The translations under genes and the position numbers were made by a program. The notes below the pieces were generated by a model. That model saw only the letters and a list, made by a program, of their open reading frames with translations, ran no database searches and was not told the origin of the DNA. DNA of 64,000 bases from Nocardia crassostreae (GTDB taxonomy: Bacteria; Actinomycetota; Actinomycetes; Mycobacteriales; Mycobacteriaceae): NCBI RefSeq assembly GCF_001613405.1, contig NZ_BDCH01000005.1, positions 54,630 through 118,629 on the forward strand, given 5' to 3'. Below are positions 7,787 through 16,635 of the stretch, piece after piece. Positions within the stretch are counted from its first letter, which is position 1. The number at the start of each line of letters is the position of its first letter.

Positions 7787-9082
7787 TTGTCTTCCCCCAC
7801 GCTTGATCGACCGCAGCAGACCGCCGGTGTGAAGAAATCGCCGGTCGTCACCACCGCGCGGCTGGCTCCGGCTCGTCCGGCCGTGCCGCCGGAGTTGCGG
7901 ATCACCGACAATCCGGCGGCCGCCGTGCTGCGCGCCGCCACCCGGGACCCACTGTTCCGCGATGTCGCCGCCCAGACCACCGGGTTGAGTATCGCGACCG
8001 TGAATCGCCAAGTGTCGGCGCTGCTTTCGGCGGGGCTGCTGCGGGAGCGGGCCGATCTCACCGCCTCCGGCGCGGTCGGCCGACCGCGCGTGCCGTTCGA
8101 GGTCGACACCGATTCCTACGCCACCCTCGGGGTGCACATCGGGTCCACGGTCACCCGCATCGTGGCCGCCAATCTGTCCGGCCGGATTCTCGGCGGGCTC
8201 GAAATCGCCACGCCGCAAACGGGTCAGGACGCGGCGCGGACCATAGTGGCGCGCAGCGCCAAGGCCTTCCTGGATCGGCTGCCGCGTCGCAAGCCGCTGT
8301 GGACCGGCGTCGCGCTGGCCGGGCGGGTGGATTCCACCGCCGGTCAGGTCGATCATCCGCGGCTGGGCTGGCAGGCGGCGCCGGTGGCGGCCGTGTTCAG
8401 CAGTGTGCTGGATCTGCCGGTCTCGGTATCCGCCCATGTGGAGGCCATGGAGGCGGCCGAATTGCTGCTCGCTGCACGGGATTCGGGTGAGGAGACCCGA
8501 CCGGGGAGCAGCCTCTACATCTATGCCCGGGAGACCGCGGGCGTGGCGGTCACGCTGCACGATCGGGTGCACACACCCGCGAACGGACCGGGTTCCATCG
8601 CGCATCTGCCGACCGGTTCGGACGTGGAGTGCGGCTGCGGTCGTCGCGGCTGCTTGGAGGCGGCCGTCGGTGAGCGGGCGCTGCTGGAACGGGCCGTGCG
8701 CAAGGGCATTCTGCCCCGGCCGGAGGCGCCGCGCCGACCGCTCGTGGCCGATCTGTACCGGGCCGCCGACGGCGGCCATGCCGGGGCCCGGGAGCTGCTG
8801 CTGGAACGGGCCGAAATCCTCGGGCGCGCAGCGGCTCTGGTGCGCGATATGTTCAATCCGGAGCGGGTGATCCTGGGCGGGCAGGCTTTCACCGGTTACC
8901 GGCCCGGTATGGAGCGGGTGGCGCAGGCGTTCGCCGAGAGCACCACGCTGCCCGCCGCGGATCTGCGCATCAGCCGCTTCGGTGGCCGGGTGCAGGAGTT
9001 CGCGGCCGCGGTGACCTCGCTGAGCGTGTTCTACGCGGATCCGCTGTCGGCCATGCGCCGGGCTACTCGCACCACTCGCTGA
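7787..9082 (+). CDS. ROK family transcriptional regulator
   Basis: This 431-residue protein has an N-terminal winged helix (about 45-105, with RDVAAQTTGLSIATVNRQV) and a ROK fold. The ROK zinc motif is present as CGCGRRGCLEA at about 281-291. The phosphate-binding DxGxT motif reads HIGST and the END catalytic motif reads HVE, so kinase activity looks lost and a ligand-binding regulator is likely. I chose the TTG at 7787 because AAGGA lies 8 nt upstream and the longer reading of the frame would overlap the small Cys-rich ORF. A strong hairpin follows the gene. It faces the end of the 14-gene sulfur-type operon; any control of that operon is untested. Confidence 0.8.
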   Translation: MSSPTLDRPQQTAGVKKSPVVTTARLAPARPAVPPELRITDNPAAAVLRAATRDPLFRDVAAQTTGLSIATVNRQVSALLSAGLLRERADLTASGAVGRPRVPFEVDTDSYATLGVHIGSTVTRIVAANLSGRILGGLEIATPQTGQDAARTIVARSAKAFLDRLPRRKPLWTGVALAGRVDSTAGQVDHPRLGWQAAPVAAVFSSVLDLPVSVSAHVEAMEAAELLLAARDSGEETRPGSSLYIYARETAGVAVTLHDRVHTPANGPGSIAHLPTGSDVECGCGRRGCLEAAVGERALLERAVRKGILPRPEAPRRPLVADLYRAADGGHAGARELLLERAEILGRAAALVRDMFNPERVILGGQAFTGYRPGMERVAQAFAESTTLPAADLRISRFGGRVQEFAAAVTSLSVFYADPLSAMRRATRTTR

Positions 9083-9083
9083 G

Positions 9084-9132
9084 CACACGAGAATCCCCGC
9101 CGGACAATCCATCCGGCGGGGATTCTCGTGTG
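9084..9132 (+). terminator. Strong terminator after ROK gene
   Basis: A perfect 21-bp stem (9084-9104 with 9112-9132) has a 7-nt loop and begins just past the stop codon. A second perfect 12-bp stem follows at 9148-9179. They probably insulate the ROK gene from the convergent operon. Confidence 0.75.
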
Positions 9133-9147
9133 TCGGTGCCCCGCGAG

Positions 9148-9179
9148 CCGGGTCCGGACGGTCCACGGTCCGGACCCGG
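9148..9179. terminator. Second hairpin between convergent transcription units
   Basis: The arms CCGGGTCCGGAC and GTCCGGACCCGG (12 bp) surround an 8-nt loop. No T-tract is present. It is placed to stop readthrough from either side. Bases 9180-9370 beyond it show nothing recognisable. Confidence 0.45.
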
Positions 9180-9370
9180 CCCTGGGACCGCACCGCGTTC
9201 GGCCCGGCCCACGGTGCGGTGCTCCGCCGCTCGTTTCCGGAGTCCCCTTCCCTGACGAGCGGCGGAGCGTCTCAGGCGGCGCGCACGTGGGTCAGGCCCC
9301 ATTCCCGCGCCAGCAGGCGGTGTGAGTTCACTCGATCCGCGTGATCGTGTGCGACGCTGGTGATGAGCAG

Positions 9371-10405
9371 TTAGTCAGCGCCGGTGAGCTTTTGGAGCGC
9401 GGTGAGCCGTTCGGCGACGGTCGCCGGGGAGCCGACGAACTGCGTGGTCACGCGATCCTCCACCAGCGCGTACTGCTCATCGGAGAGCGGCGGCGCGCTG
9501 TCCGGGGCGAGGTATTCGGCGGCGCCCGCCCCGCTGCGGATGCTGTGGACCCAGTGGCCGTAGGTGGAGGCCAGGCGCCGGGCGGTCGCATCGTCCTCGG
9601 CGACGACCACATCGGCCGAGACCACCAGATACGGGCGGGGGAAGCGGGCCGACGGACGGAACGCGGCGCGGTACGCCTCCACCGTTTCCACGATGGTGCC
9701 CGGGGAAACGTGGTAGTTCGCGGCGAAGGGCAGGCCCAGTTGTCCTGCCAGCTGCGCGCTTTCGCCGCCACTGCTGCCGAACAGCCACAGTTGCACGTCC
9801 GCGCCCTCACCGGGAATCGCGTGCAGCGCCACCCCGTCGGCGGAGGTGTAGGTGCCGTCGAGGAGGGCGCGGATTTGCTGCACCTGCCGGGTGTAGGGCA
9901 ACGGCTGCGCGCCCGGAAGGTACAAGGTCTCCAAACCCGCTGCGACCCTGGTGGTGTCGAGCAGTTGCCCCGGATTGAACGGCGGCGGGATGACTACCCC
10001 GTCACGGATTTCGGCGGACCGCGCGGGGGCGGGCGCCGGGGCTGCCGCGGCGGCGCGCACCTGGTCGCCGCGATGGCCGGAGCGGCCGAGGCCGAGATCC
10101 AGGCGGCCCGGGTAGAGGGCGTCGACGGTGCCGAAGGCCTCCACCACCGACGCCGAGGTGTGGTGACCCAATTGGACAGCCGCCGTGCCGATGCGAATGG
10201 ATTCGGTGGCGGCGGCGAGGAGCCCGATGAGTGTGGTGGGCGCGGCGCTGGCGACCGAGACGAAATGGTGTTCGGCGATCCAGAAGCGGTGGTAGCCGAG
10301 GCGTTCCGCCTGGCGCGCCAGATCGACGGTATTGCGCAGGGCCTGGCGGGCGGTGGAACCGGAACTGATCGGAGACAGGTCCAGCACCGAGAGGGGAATG
10401 GTCAT
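9371..10405 (-). CDS. LLM class flavin-dependent oxidoreductase (MsnO8-like)
   Basis: This 344-residue luciferase-like TIM-barrel protein uses FMN or F420-type flavin. Family marks are the opening SVLDLSPI, the segment RFWIAEHH at about 41-48, and LYPGRLDLGLGRSGHRG. That pattern is typical of 'luciferase family oxidoreductase group 1'. It is the last gene of the 14-gene operon and overlaps the DUF1684 gene by 4 nt (ATGA). In this context it is likely to take part in oxidative cleavage of an organosulfur compound. The substrate is inferred from neighbours only. Confidence 0.85.
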   Translation of the reverse strand: MTIPLSVLDLSPISSGSTARQALRNTVDLARQAERLGYHRFWIAEHHFVSVASAAPTTLIGLLAAATESIRIGTAAVQLGHHTSASVVEAFGTVDALYPGRLDLGLGRSGHRGDQVRAAAAAPAPAPARSAEIRDGVVIPPPFNPGQLLDTTRVAAGLETLYLPGAQPLPYTRQVQQIRALLDGTYTSADGVALHAIPGEGADVQLWLFGSSGGESAQLAGQLGLPFAANYHVSPGTIVETVEAYRAAFRPSARFPRPYLVVSADVVVAEDDATARRLASTYGHWVHSIRSGAGAAEYLAPDSAPPLSDEQYALVEDRVTTQFVGSPATVAERLTALQKLTGAD

Positions 10406-11223
10406 GCGGTGTGCTCCTTACGGGGATCCTGTTCTCCTGCTACGACCGCGACGGCCAATCGGTTCTCGGCGGGTGCGACGGGGCAGGTGGCGTGATCGGT
10501 GAAGGCGCAGGGCAGATTCGCGGCCCGATTGAAGTCGAGCAGGACGGCGCCATCGGTCCCGGGGCGCGGCAGGTCGAGGCGGCGGGCGCCGCCGTAGCTG
10601 GTGACGCCGCTGGTGGCGTCGGTGAACAGCAGGTGCAGGCCGGTGGTGTGGCTGCCGAAGACGACGAGTTCGTAATCGGCGTCACCGAGCCGGAAGGCGA
10701 CGGTGCCGATGGCCGGGTGATGGTGCACCAGACCTGCCACCACCGCCCCGGTGGTGACGACCTGCGCCACCTCGTACGGCGTGAAGACGCCCGTAACCGC
10801 CCAGCGCGGATCCGCCGGATAGGCGGGGATTTCCGTGAACGCCGCCAGGGTCGGCGCTTCCGGATCGTGCACGCGGAGCGCGAATCGCCCACTGCGGCGG
10901 ATGACTTCGATGAGCCGCTGGCCGATCTTGACCTCGAGTCCGGGCTTGCCCTCACCCGGGGTCAGGATGGTCGTGCCCGACAGCACCCGCCCGTCGAACC
11001 ACAGTTCACCCTCACCCAGCCGCGCTTCGGATTCGACTGTGACATAAACGTTCTCGCCATCGGCGCGCCACTCGCCGGGTAGGCCGTCGATGGTCTCGCC
11101 CGCCTCGCCGAGCCAGTGCAGTCCGGTCAGGCTCAACCAGCCCAGTGGCTGCCGTGCCCAGCGGTCGCGCTCGCTGCGCCATTGCGCCCACTGCTGGTCG
11201 AATTCGGTGACGGTTGCGGTCAT
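10402..11223 (-). CDS. DUF1684 domain-containing protein
   Basis: This 273-residue soluble protein has no signal peptide. The N-terminus (WAQWRSERDRWARQPLGWLSLTGLHWL) and the later FNRAANLPCAFTDHATCPVAPAENRL region match the DUF1684 pattern. The biochemical role of the family is not established. It is translationally coupled on both sides (4-nt overlaps) to flavin monooxygenases, so it probably acts on their substrate or product. Confidence 0.8.
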   Translation of the reverse strand: MTATVTEFDQQWAQWRSERDRWARQPLGWLSLTGLHWLGEAGETIDGLPGEWRADGENVYVTVESEARLGEGELWFDGRVLSGTTILTPGEGKPGLEVKIGQRLIEVIRRSGRFALRVHDPEAPTLAAFTEIPAYPADPRWAVTGVFTPYEVAQVVTTGAVVAGLVHHHPAIGTVAFRLGDADYELVVFGSHTTGLHLLFTDATSGVTSYGGARRLDLPRPGTDGAVLLDFNRAANLPCAFTDHATCPVAPAENRLAVAVVAGEQDPRKEHTA

Positions 11224-12584
11224 GATGCGCGTACTCCTTCGGTGCCGTGGTGGGGATGGCGCAGACCCAGGTGCTCACGCAGGGTCGGGCCGGTGTACTC
11301 GGTGCGGAAGCTGCCGAGCGCTTGGAGCTCCGGAATCACCTTGTCGACGAATTCGTCGAGGCCGGTGGGGGTGAGATGCGGGACGAGGACGAAACCGTCG
11401 GCGGCATCGCTCTGCACGTAGTGGTCGATATCGGCGGCGACCTGGCGGGGCGTGCCGATGAACTGCTGGCGCGCGGTGGTCTCGATAATGAGCTCGCGAA
11501 TACTGAGCTTCCCGGCCTCGGCCTTGGCGCGCCACGCATTCGCCACGGCGAGTGGATCTTTGGCGTGGCGGACCCGGCCGCGGGTGATGGTCGCATTGTC
11601 GACCGGATCGATATCCGGCAGCGGGCCGTCCGGATCGTAGGCGGACAGATCACGGCCCCACACCTGCTCCAGGAAGGCGATGGCCGTCTGCGGCGTCACC
11701 TGCTGGCGGCGGATGTGGCGGGCGTTCTCCTCGGCCTCGGCGGGCGTATCGCCGAGCACGAAACCGGCGGCGGGCAGGATCTTCAGATCGTCGCGGCGGC
11801 GGCCGTATTTGGCGAGCCGGTCCTTGACGTCGCGGTAGAACTGCCGCCCGTCCTCCAGTTCGCCGTGCGCGCTGAAGATGACATCGGCCTTGGCGGCGGC
11901 GAATTCGCGGCCGTCGTCGGAATCACCGGCCTGGATCTGCACCGGATAGCCCTGCGGGCTGCGCGGCAGCACGAATTCACCGTCGATGTCGAACTGATCG
12001 CTGGTGAAGCGGACGGCCGGAGCGGGCTGTGCGAATACGCCACGCTCACGGTCGACCAGCAGGGCGTCCGCGGGCCAGCTGTCCCACAGGGCGCGGGTGG
12101 CGTCCACGACCTCGGCGGCGCGGGTGTAGCGCTTGGCGTGGTCGAGATAGCCGCCGCGGCGGAAGTTCTCGCTGGTGAAGGCATCGGAGGAGGTGACGGC
12201 GTTCCAGGCGGCGCGACCGCCGGAGAGGTGGTCGAGGGAAGCGAATTGCTTGGCCAGCTCGAAGGGTTCGTTGAAGGTGGTGTTGATGGTGCCCGCCAGG
12301 CCCAGGTGGGTGGTGACCCCGGCGAGGGCATTGAGCACGGCCAGGGTGTCGGGGCGGCCGACAACGTCCAGATCGTGGATGCGGCCGCGGTGCTCGCGCA
12401 GCCGCAGGCCCTCGGCCAGGAAGAAGAAGTCGAACAACCCGCGTTCGGCGGTGCGGGCCAGATGCACGAAGGAGTCGAAATCGATCTGGCTGCCCGAGTC
12501 CGGATCGGTCCACACGGTGTGGTGGTTGACGCCCGGGAAGTGCGCGGCGAGGTGAATCTGCTTGCGTATCGGCTGGTTCGGCAT
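11220..12584 (-). CDS. NtaA/SnaA/DszA-family FMN monooxygenase (CmoJ-like)
   Basis: This 454-residue two-component monooxygenase uses FMNH2 supplied by a separate reductase. It shows the family hallmarks IHLAAHFPG at the start, DFFFLAEG, a long insertion around FNEPFELAKQFASLDHLSGGRAAWN, and a C-terminal TPTGLDEFVDKVIPEL. Relatives include nitrilotriacetate and dibenzothiophene-sulfone monooxygenases and B. subtilis CmoJ, which cleaves C-S bonds of N-acetylated S-substituted cysteines. A 4-nt overlap joins it to the DUF1684 gene. No flavin reductase gene is seen in the operon. Confidence 0.88.
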   Translation of the reverse strand: MPNQPIRKQIHLAAHFPGVNHHTVWTDPDSGSQIDFDSFVHLARTAERGLFDFFFLAEGLRLREHRGRIHDLDVVGRPDTLAVLNALAGVTTHLGLAGTINTTFNEPFELAKQFASLDHLSGGRAAWNAVTSSDAFTSENFRRGGYLDHAKRYTRAAEVVDATRALWDSWPADALLVDRERGVFAQPAPAVRFTSDQFDIDGEFVLPRSPQGYPVQIQAGDSDDGREFAAAKADVIFSAHGELEDGRQFYRDVKDRLAKYGRRRDDLKILPAAGFVLGDTPAEAEENARHIRRQQVTPQTAIAFLEQVWGRDLSAYDPDGPLPDIDPVDNATITRGRVRHAKDPLAVANAWRAKAEAGKLSIRELIIETTARQQFIGTPRQVAADIDHYVQSDAADGFVLVPHLTPTGLDEFVDKVIPELQALGSFRTEYTGPTLREHLGLRHPHHGTEGVRAS

Positions 12585-12592
12585 GGCGCTCC

Positions 12593-13666
12593 TCAGGCGT
12601 GGGCGTAGCGGTTGACGGGGCGGGGCAGGCCGAGGCGTTCGCGCAGGGTGGGGGTGAGCGCGGACAGGTGCGGCAGTGCGGCGGGCAGGGCCAGGGGGCG
12701 TAGCACCACACCGTCGGCGGCGGTGCCGGTTTCGATCTGCCGCAACAGCTCTCGCAGTTCGGCGGGGGTGCCGATGTGGAAGACGGTGCCGGGGGCGGGG
12801 CTGGCGGTCCAGTCCTCGAGTTGGGCGACCTCGGCGGCCGCGCGGTCGGCGGTGGGGGCGAGGTGGACATCCACGTCGAGCAGGATTCGTACGCGGTCGG
12901 CCTCGCGTCCGGCGGCAGTGATGGCGGCCCGCAGGTCGGCGCGGGCGGCGGCGGAGGTGTCGAGATCGGGTGCGGTAATTCGAATGAGGTCGGCGCGCCG
13001 CACGGCCACCTCGGTGCTGTGCGGTCCGGCGGCGCGCACGGCCACCAGCGGCTGCCCCTGCGGTGGACGCGGGGTGATGGACGGGCCTTTGACGGAGAAG
13101 TTGTCACCCTCGAAATCGATGTAGTGCAGCTTGTTCCGGTCGATGAAGCAGCCTGTGGACTGATCGCGGATCTCGGCGTCGTCCTCCCAGCTGTCCCACA
13201 GCCGGGCGACCACCTCGGCGGCCTCCGCCGCCTCGTGCCAGCGCGATTGCTCGTCCTGCTCGGGCTTGCGGCCGAACAGCGCCGCCTGGCCTTCCGACGA
13301 GACGGTCACCTCCCAGCCCGCGCGGCCGGACGTGGCGAAATCGAGGCTGGCAATGGCCTTGGACAGGTGGAACGGCTCGGTGTGGGTGACCGGGGCCTGC
13401 GGTACGAGACCGATGCGCCGGGTGGCGGCCGCGGCCCGCGCGGCCACGGCAATGGCATCCAGGCGGCCCTTGGGGCCCTCGGCTTGCAGGGCGAAAGAGT
13501 CCGGTAGGAAGGCGAAGTCGAAGCCTGCCGTATCGGCGGCCCGCAGCGCGTCCAGCCAATAGTCGGCGGTGAACAGCTCCTCGGCGCGGGAATCCGGGCG
13601 ACGCCAGGAGGCCGGGTGGGCGCCGGTACCGGACAGTTCCAAGCCGAGCAGCGGCGGTGTGGGCAT
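12593..13666 (-). CDS. LLM class flavin-dependent oxidoreductase
   Basis: This 357-residue member of the bacterial luciferase-like group is related to the NtaA/DszA branch. It has a DFAFLPDSFALQ segment, HLSKAIASLDFATSGRAGWEVT, and a C-terminal ending TLRERLGLPRPVNRYAHA. It is somewhat shorter than its neighbour because it lacks part of the large insertion. The stop codon of the ABC ATPase gene overlaps its region and the next gene starts after 8 nt. It probably forms one oxidative step with the adjacent monooxygenases. Confidence 0.82.
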   Translation of the reverse strand: MPTPPLLGLELSGTGAHPASWRRPDSRAEELFTADYWLDALRAADTAGFDFAFLPDSFALQAEGPKGRLDAIAVAARAAAATRRIGLVPQAPVTHTEPFHLSKAIASLDFATSGRAGWEVTVSSEGQAALFGRKPEQDEQSRWHEAAEAAEVVARLWDSWEDDAEIRDQSTGCFIDRNKLHYIDFEGDNFSVKGPSITPRPPQGQPLVAVRAAGPHSTEVAVRRADLIRITAPDLDTSAAARADLRAAITAAGREADRVRILLDVDVHLAPTADRAAAEVAQLEDWTASPAPGTVFHIGTPAELRELLRQIETGTAADGVVLRPLALPAALPHLSALTPTLRERLGLPRPVNRYAHA

Positions 13667-15267
13667 CAGGCGGTCCTTTCGAAGGCGGGTACGGCGGCGA
13701 GCAGATCGCGCGTGTAGTCGTGCTGCGGGGAGTCGAAAATGTTTGCGGTGGAGGATGTTTCTACGATCAACCCTTGACGCATGACGGCCACTCGGTCGGC
13801 CAGGCGGCGCACCACGGCGAGATCATGGGAGATGAACAAGTAGGCCAGATTCAGTTCGGATTGCAGGCGCTCCAGCAGATCCAGGATCTGGGCCTGCACC
13901 GAGGCGTCCAGAGCGGAGACGGGTTCGTCGAGAACGAGGGGTTCCGGGCGCAGCGCGAGGGCGCGCGCAATGGTCACTCGCTGGCGCTGACCGCCGGAGA
14001 GTTCGGCTGGTCGGCGGTCCAGATAACCGGTCGGCAACGCGACCTGGTCCAGCAGCTCGGCGACGGTCTCGCGGCGGCTGCTCCGGTCGCCGATGCCGAA
14101 AGCCTGCAAGGGTTCCGAAACAATCTGGGCGATGGTGAGTTTCGGATTCAGCGAGACGTACGGGTTCTGATAGACGACCTGGATCCGGCGGCGCAGTTCG
14201 CGCAGCTTCGCCCCGCGCAGGCCCGCGATGTCCTGCCCGTCGAAGGTGACAGTGCCGGTGTCCGGTGTTTCCAGGCGGGCGAGAATGCGTGCGGTGGTGG
14301 ACTTCCCGGAGCCGGATTCGCCGACTACCGCTAGGGTTTCGCCCCGTGCGATGGTGAGCGAGACATCGTCCACAGCGACGAGCGCGACCCCGCGCGCGAT
14401 GCGGAAGGTCTTGCGCAGACCGTGCGCCGACAGCAGCGGTTCGCCGCCGCGTGCTGCGGCGGGCCGGGGCTGCCAGTCCTGCTCGAGGCCGGGCGCGGCG
14501 GCCAGCAGGCGCTTGGTGTACTCGTGCCGGGGATTGCCGAGAACCTCGGCAGCCGTACCGGTTTCGACGACCTCTCCGCCGCGCATGACTACGATGCGGT
14601 CCGCGCGTTCTGCGGCGACCGCCAGATCGTGGGTGATGAGCAGCACCGAGGTTCCCGATTCCCGGGTGCGTGCTGCCAGGTGGTCCAGAATGCGGCGCTG
14701 CACGGTCACATCGAGGGCGCTGGTGGGTTCGTCCGCGATGACCAGTTCCGGCGTGCAGGCCAGCGCAATCCCGATGAGCACCCGCTGCCGCTGACCGCCG
14801 GACAGATCCTGCGGGAACTGGCGCGCCCGCACCTCGGGCCGATCCAGTCCGGCGGTCTCGAGAATCCGGACGGCCTCGGCGCGCGCCGTGCGCCGGTCCG
14901 CCCGGCCGTGAATGCGCAGCACCTCGGCCACCTGGTCCCCGATCCGCAGCACCGGGTTGAGCGACGTGCCCGGATCCTGCGGGACCAAGCCGATGCGCGC
15001 ACCCCGAATGTGTTGCAGCACGCGCTGTGACGCACGGTCGAGACGCTCGCCCGCGAAGCTGATCTCGCCCCCGGTGACGACTCCGCCATTGAGCAGGCCG
15101 ATCACGGCGTGCGCGAGAGTCGACTTCCCCGAACCGGATTCACCCACGAGGGCGACCGTCTCGCCCCGTTCGACGGACAGGGACGCGCCCGCGACGGCGG
15201 TGGTCACACCGGTGCTCCCCCGGTACTCGACCCGCAAGTTCTCGATTGTCAGCAACGGTTCGCTCAT
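13666..15267 (-). CDS. Peptide-type ABC transporter, double ATP-binding protein (DppD-DppF fusion)
   Basis: This 533-residue protein carries two complete ABC domains. The first has Walker A GESGSGKST at about 41-49 and signature LSGGQRQR. The second (from about 287) repeats GESGSGKST, LSGGQRQR and a Walker B ending LDEP. Such DppD/DppF fusions are common in actinobacterial oligopeptide importers. The ATG at 15267 overlaps the permease stop by 4 nt, so I preferred it to a longer in-frame start. It powers import with the two permeases and the binding protein encoded upstream. Confidence 0.9.
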   Translation of the reverse strand: MSEPLLTIENLRVEYRGSTGVTTAVAGASLSVERGETVALVGESGSGKSTLAHAVIGLLNGGVVTGGEISFAGERLDRASQRVLQHIRGARIGLVPQDPGTSLNPVLRIGDQVAEVLRIHGRADRRTARAEAVRILETAGLDRPEVRARQFPQDLSGGQRQRVLIGIALACTPELVIADEPTSALDVTVQRRILDHLAARTRESGTSVLLITHDLAVAAERADRIVVMRGGEVVETGTAAEVLGNPRHEYTKRLLAAAPGLEQDWQPRPAAARGGEPLLSAHGLRKTFRIARGVALVAVDDVSLTIARGETLAVVGESGSGKSTTARILARLETPDTGTVTFDGQDIAGLRGAKLRELRRRIQVVYQNPYVSLNPKLTIAQIVSEPLQAFGIGDRSSRRETVAELLDQVALPTGYLDRRPAELSGGQRQRVTIARALALRPEPLVLDEPVSALDASVQAQILDLLERLQSELNLAYLFISHDLAVVRRLADRVAVMRQGLIVETSSTANIFDSPQHDYTRDLLAAVPAFERTA

Positions 15268-16307
15268 CGGGCATTGTCCTTGTGGATAGCGCGGGCAATA
15301 CGCTGCGTGGCGAGCACCAGCGCGATGATCACCAGACCGGGCAGGGTGGTGAGCCACCAGGCCGTGGCGAGATAGTTACGGCCCTCGGCAATGAGCGAAC
15401 CCCATTCGGGCGTGGGCGGAACCGCGCCATAGCCGAGGAAGCTCAGCGCGGCCACGGCCAGCACCGCAACACCGAACTCGATGGCGGCCAGCGCCGCGAC
15501 GGGGCCGTAGGCATTGCGCAGCACATGGCGGAACAGGACGGTGTGCCACCGGACGCCGGAAGCGAAGGCCGCCGGCGCATTCCGCACCCGCAGCACTTCC
15601 GCCCGCATGACGCGAGCGAAGCGCGCGATCAGGCCCACTCCGACGGCTATTGCCACGTTCCGCGTACCGACCCCGAGCACCGTGACGAGAGCCAGCGAGA
15701 TCAACAGCTCCGGAATCGACAGCAGCACATCGACAATCCGGGAGATGGCGGTGTCCACGAAGCCACCGGTGGTGCCCACGACCAGACCGATCAGCGACCC
15801 GGCCACCAGCCCCAGCAGCACCGCGAAAACAGTGGCGCTCAACGACAATCCGGCCGCGTGCACCACCCGCGTGTAAAGATCCCGCCCCAACCGGTCGGTC
15901 CCGAACCAATGCTCGGCACTCGGCCCCTGGAACTTCTGCGTGGGCACCCCCGACAACGGATCCCCACTCGCGAACAACGACGGCACGGCCGCCCAGCCCA
16001 GGACGAGTATCACGATCGCGCTCGCCATTACCAGCCTGACATTGCCGCGCACCCACCGGGCCGCACCCCTCACCGAATCAGCCTGGCGTGCAGCGCTTTC
16101 GCGCGGACTCACCACCTCGGACACGGCGCTGTCAGCAACATTGGGCACTACCAGGTCGGTCGCGCCGGGAGAGGTCACATCGGGCGCATCGAGCTCGGCC
16201 GTGCCGGGTGCGCCAGGTGCGTCCGACACCGCCGTACCGACAGCATCGGACACGCGCGCCGCCGACGCCGCCGCTGGACGGGCGAGTGCCGCTCGAGCTC
16301 TAGTCAT
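15264..16307 (-). CDS. Peptide-type ABC transporter permease (DppC-like)
   Basis: This 347-residue inner-membrane permease has the DppC N-terminal motif (GTDRLGRDLYTRVV) and the EAA-type loop region. The first 60 or so residues are an unusual Ala/Asp/Val-rich, low-complexity tail before the first membrane helix (about 85). The ATG at 16307 overlaps the end of a small upstream gene by 8 nt and the ATPase gene by 4 nt downstream. It forms the transport channel with the DppB-like protein. Confidence 0.87.
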   Translation of the reverse strand: MTRARAALARPAAASAARVSDAVGTAVSDAPGAPGTAELDAPDVTSPGATDLVVPNVADSAVSEVVSPRESAARQADSVRGAARWVRGNVRLVMASAIVILVLGWAAVPSLFASGDPLSGVPTQKFQGPSAEHWFGTDRLGRDLYTRVVHAAGLSLSATVFAVLLGLVAGSLIGLVVGTTGGFVDTAISRIVDVLLSIPELLISLALVTVLGVGTRNVAIAVGVGLIARFARVMRAEVLRVRNAPAAFASGVRWHTVLFRHVLRNAYGPVAALAAIEFGVAVLAVAALSFLGYGAVPPTPEWGSLIAEGRNYLATAWWLTTLPGLVIIALVLATQRIARAIHKDNAR

Positions 16308-16635
16308 CGGCCATACCGTCCTGGTCGAACACATAGGCCAGGCCCGGATCGACCAGCGCATGCGAGAACATCAGCAGGCGCCGCCGCGAGCGAAATCCGG
16401 TATCGGCCGAGGCGACGGCCACGGGCGGTTCCGCCCCGTCCGATTCCGCATGGCTACCGGTCACGGCCGCAGGCGACATCGTCCCGCTCGGACCCGCGAG
16501 GTCGGCAGCCGCAGTTGCGAGAAGTTGCGCCTCTTCCAATTCGGTGGGCGCGGCGAGCATCGTGTGTCCCGCCGCGTGCGGATCGCGGGCGAGGACGGCG
16601 GCCATTGCGGTGGAAGTCCTGGCGATTTCAGGCAT
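16300..16635 (-). CDS. Small unknown protein between two permease genes, 111 aa
   Basis: I do not recognise it. It is Ala-rich and mostly polar, with a basic cluster and a hydrophobic patch near the end (SRRRLLMFSHALVDPGLAYVF). It has no signal peptide or clear membrane span. Its start overlaps the DppB stop by 8 nt and its stop overlaps the DppC start by 8 nt, which is strong evidence that it is translated as part of the operon. Standard peptide ABC operons have nothing here. It may be a substrate-specific accessory protein. Confidence 0.55.
   Translation of the reverse strand: MPEIARTSTAMAAVLARDPHAAGHTMLAAPTELEEAQLLATAAADLAGPSGTMSPAAVTGSHAESDGAEPPVAVASADTGFRSRRRLLMFSHALVDPGLAYVFDQDGMADD

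Noticed and set aside
11247..12608. Long open frame antisense to the NtaA-type monooxygenase
   Set aside because: It overlaps a well-identified flavin monooxygenase and shows no motif.
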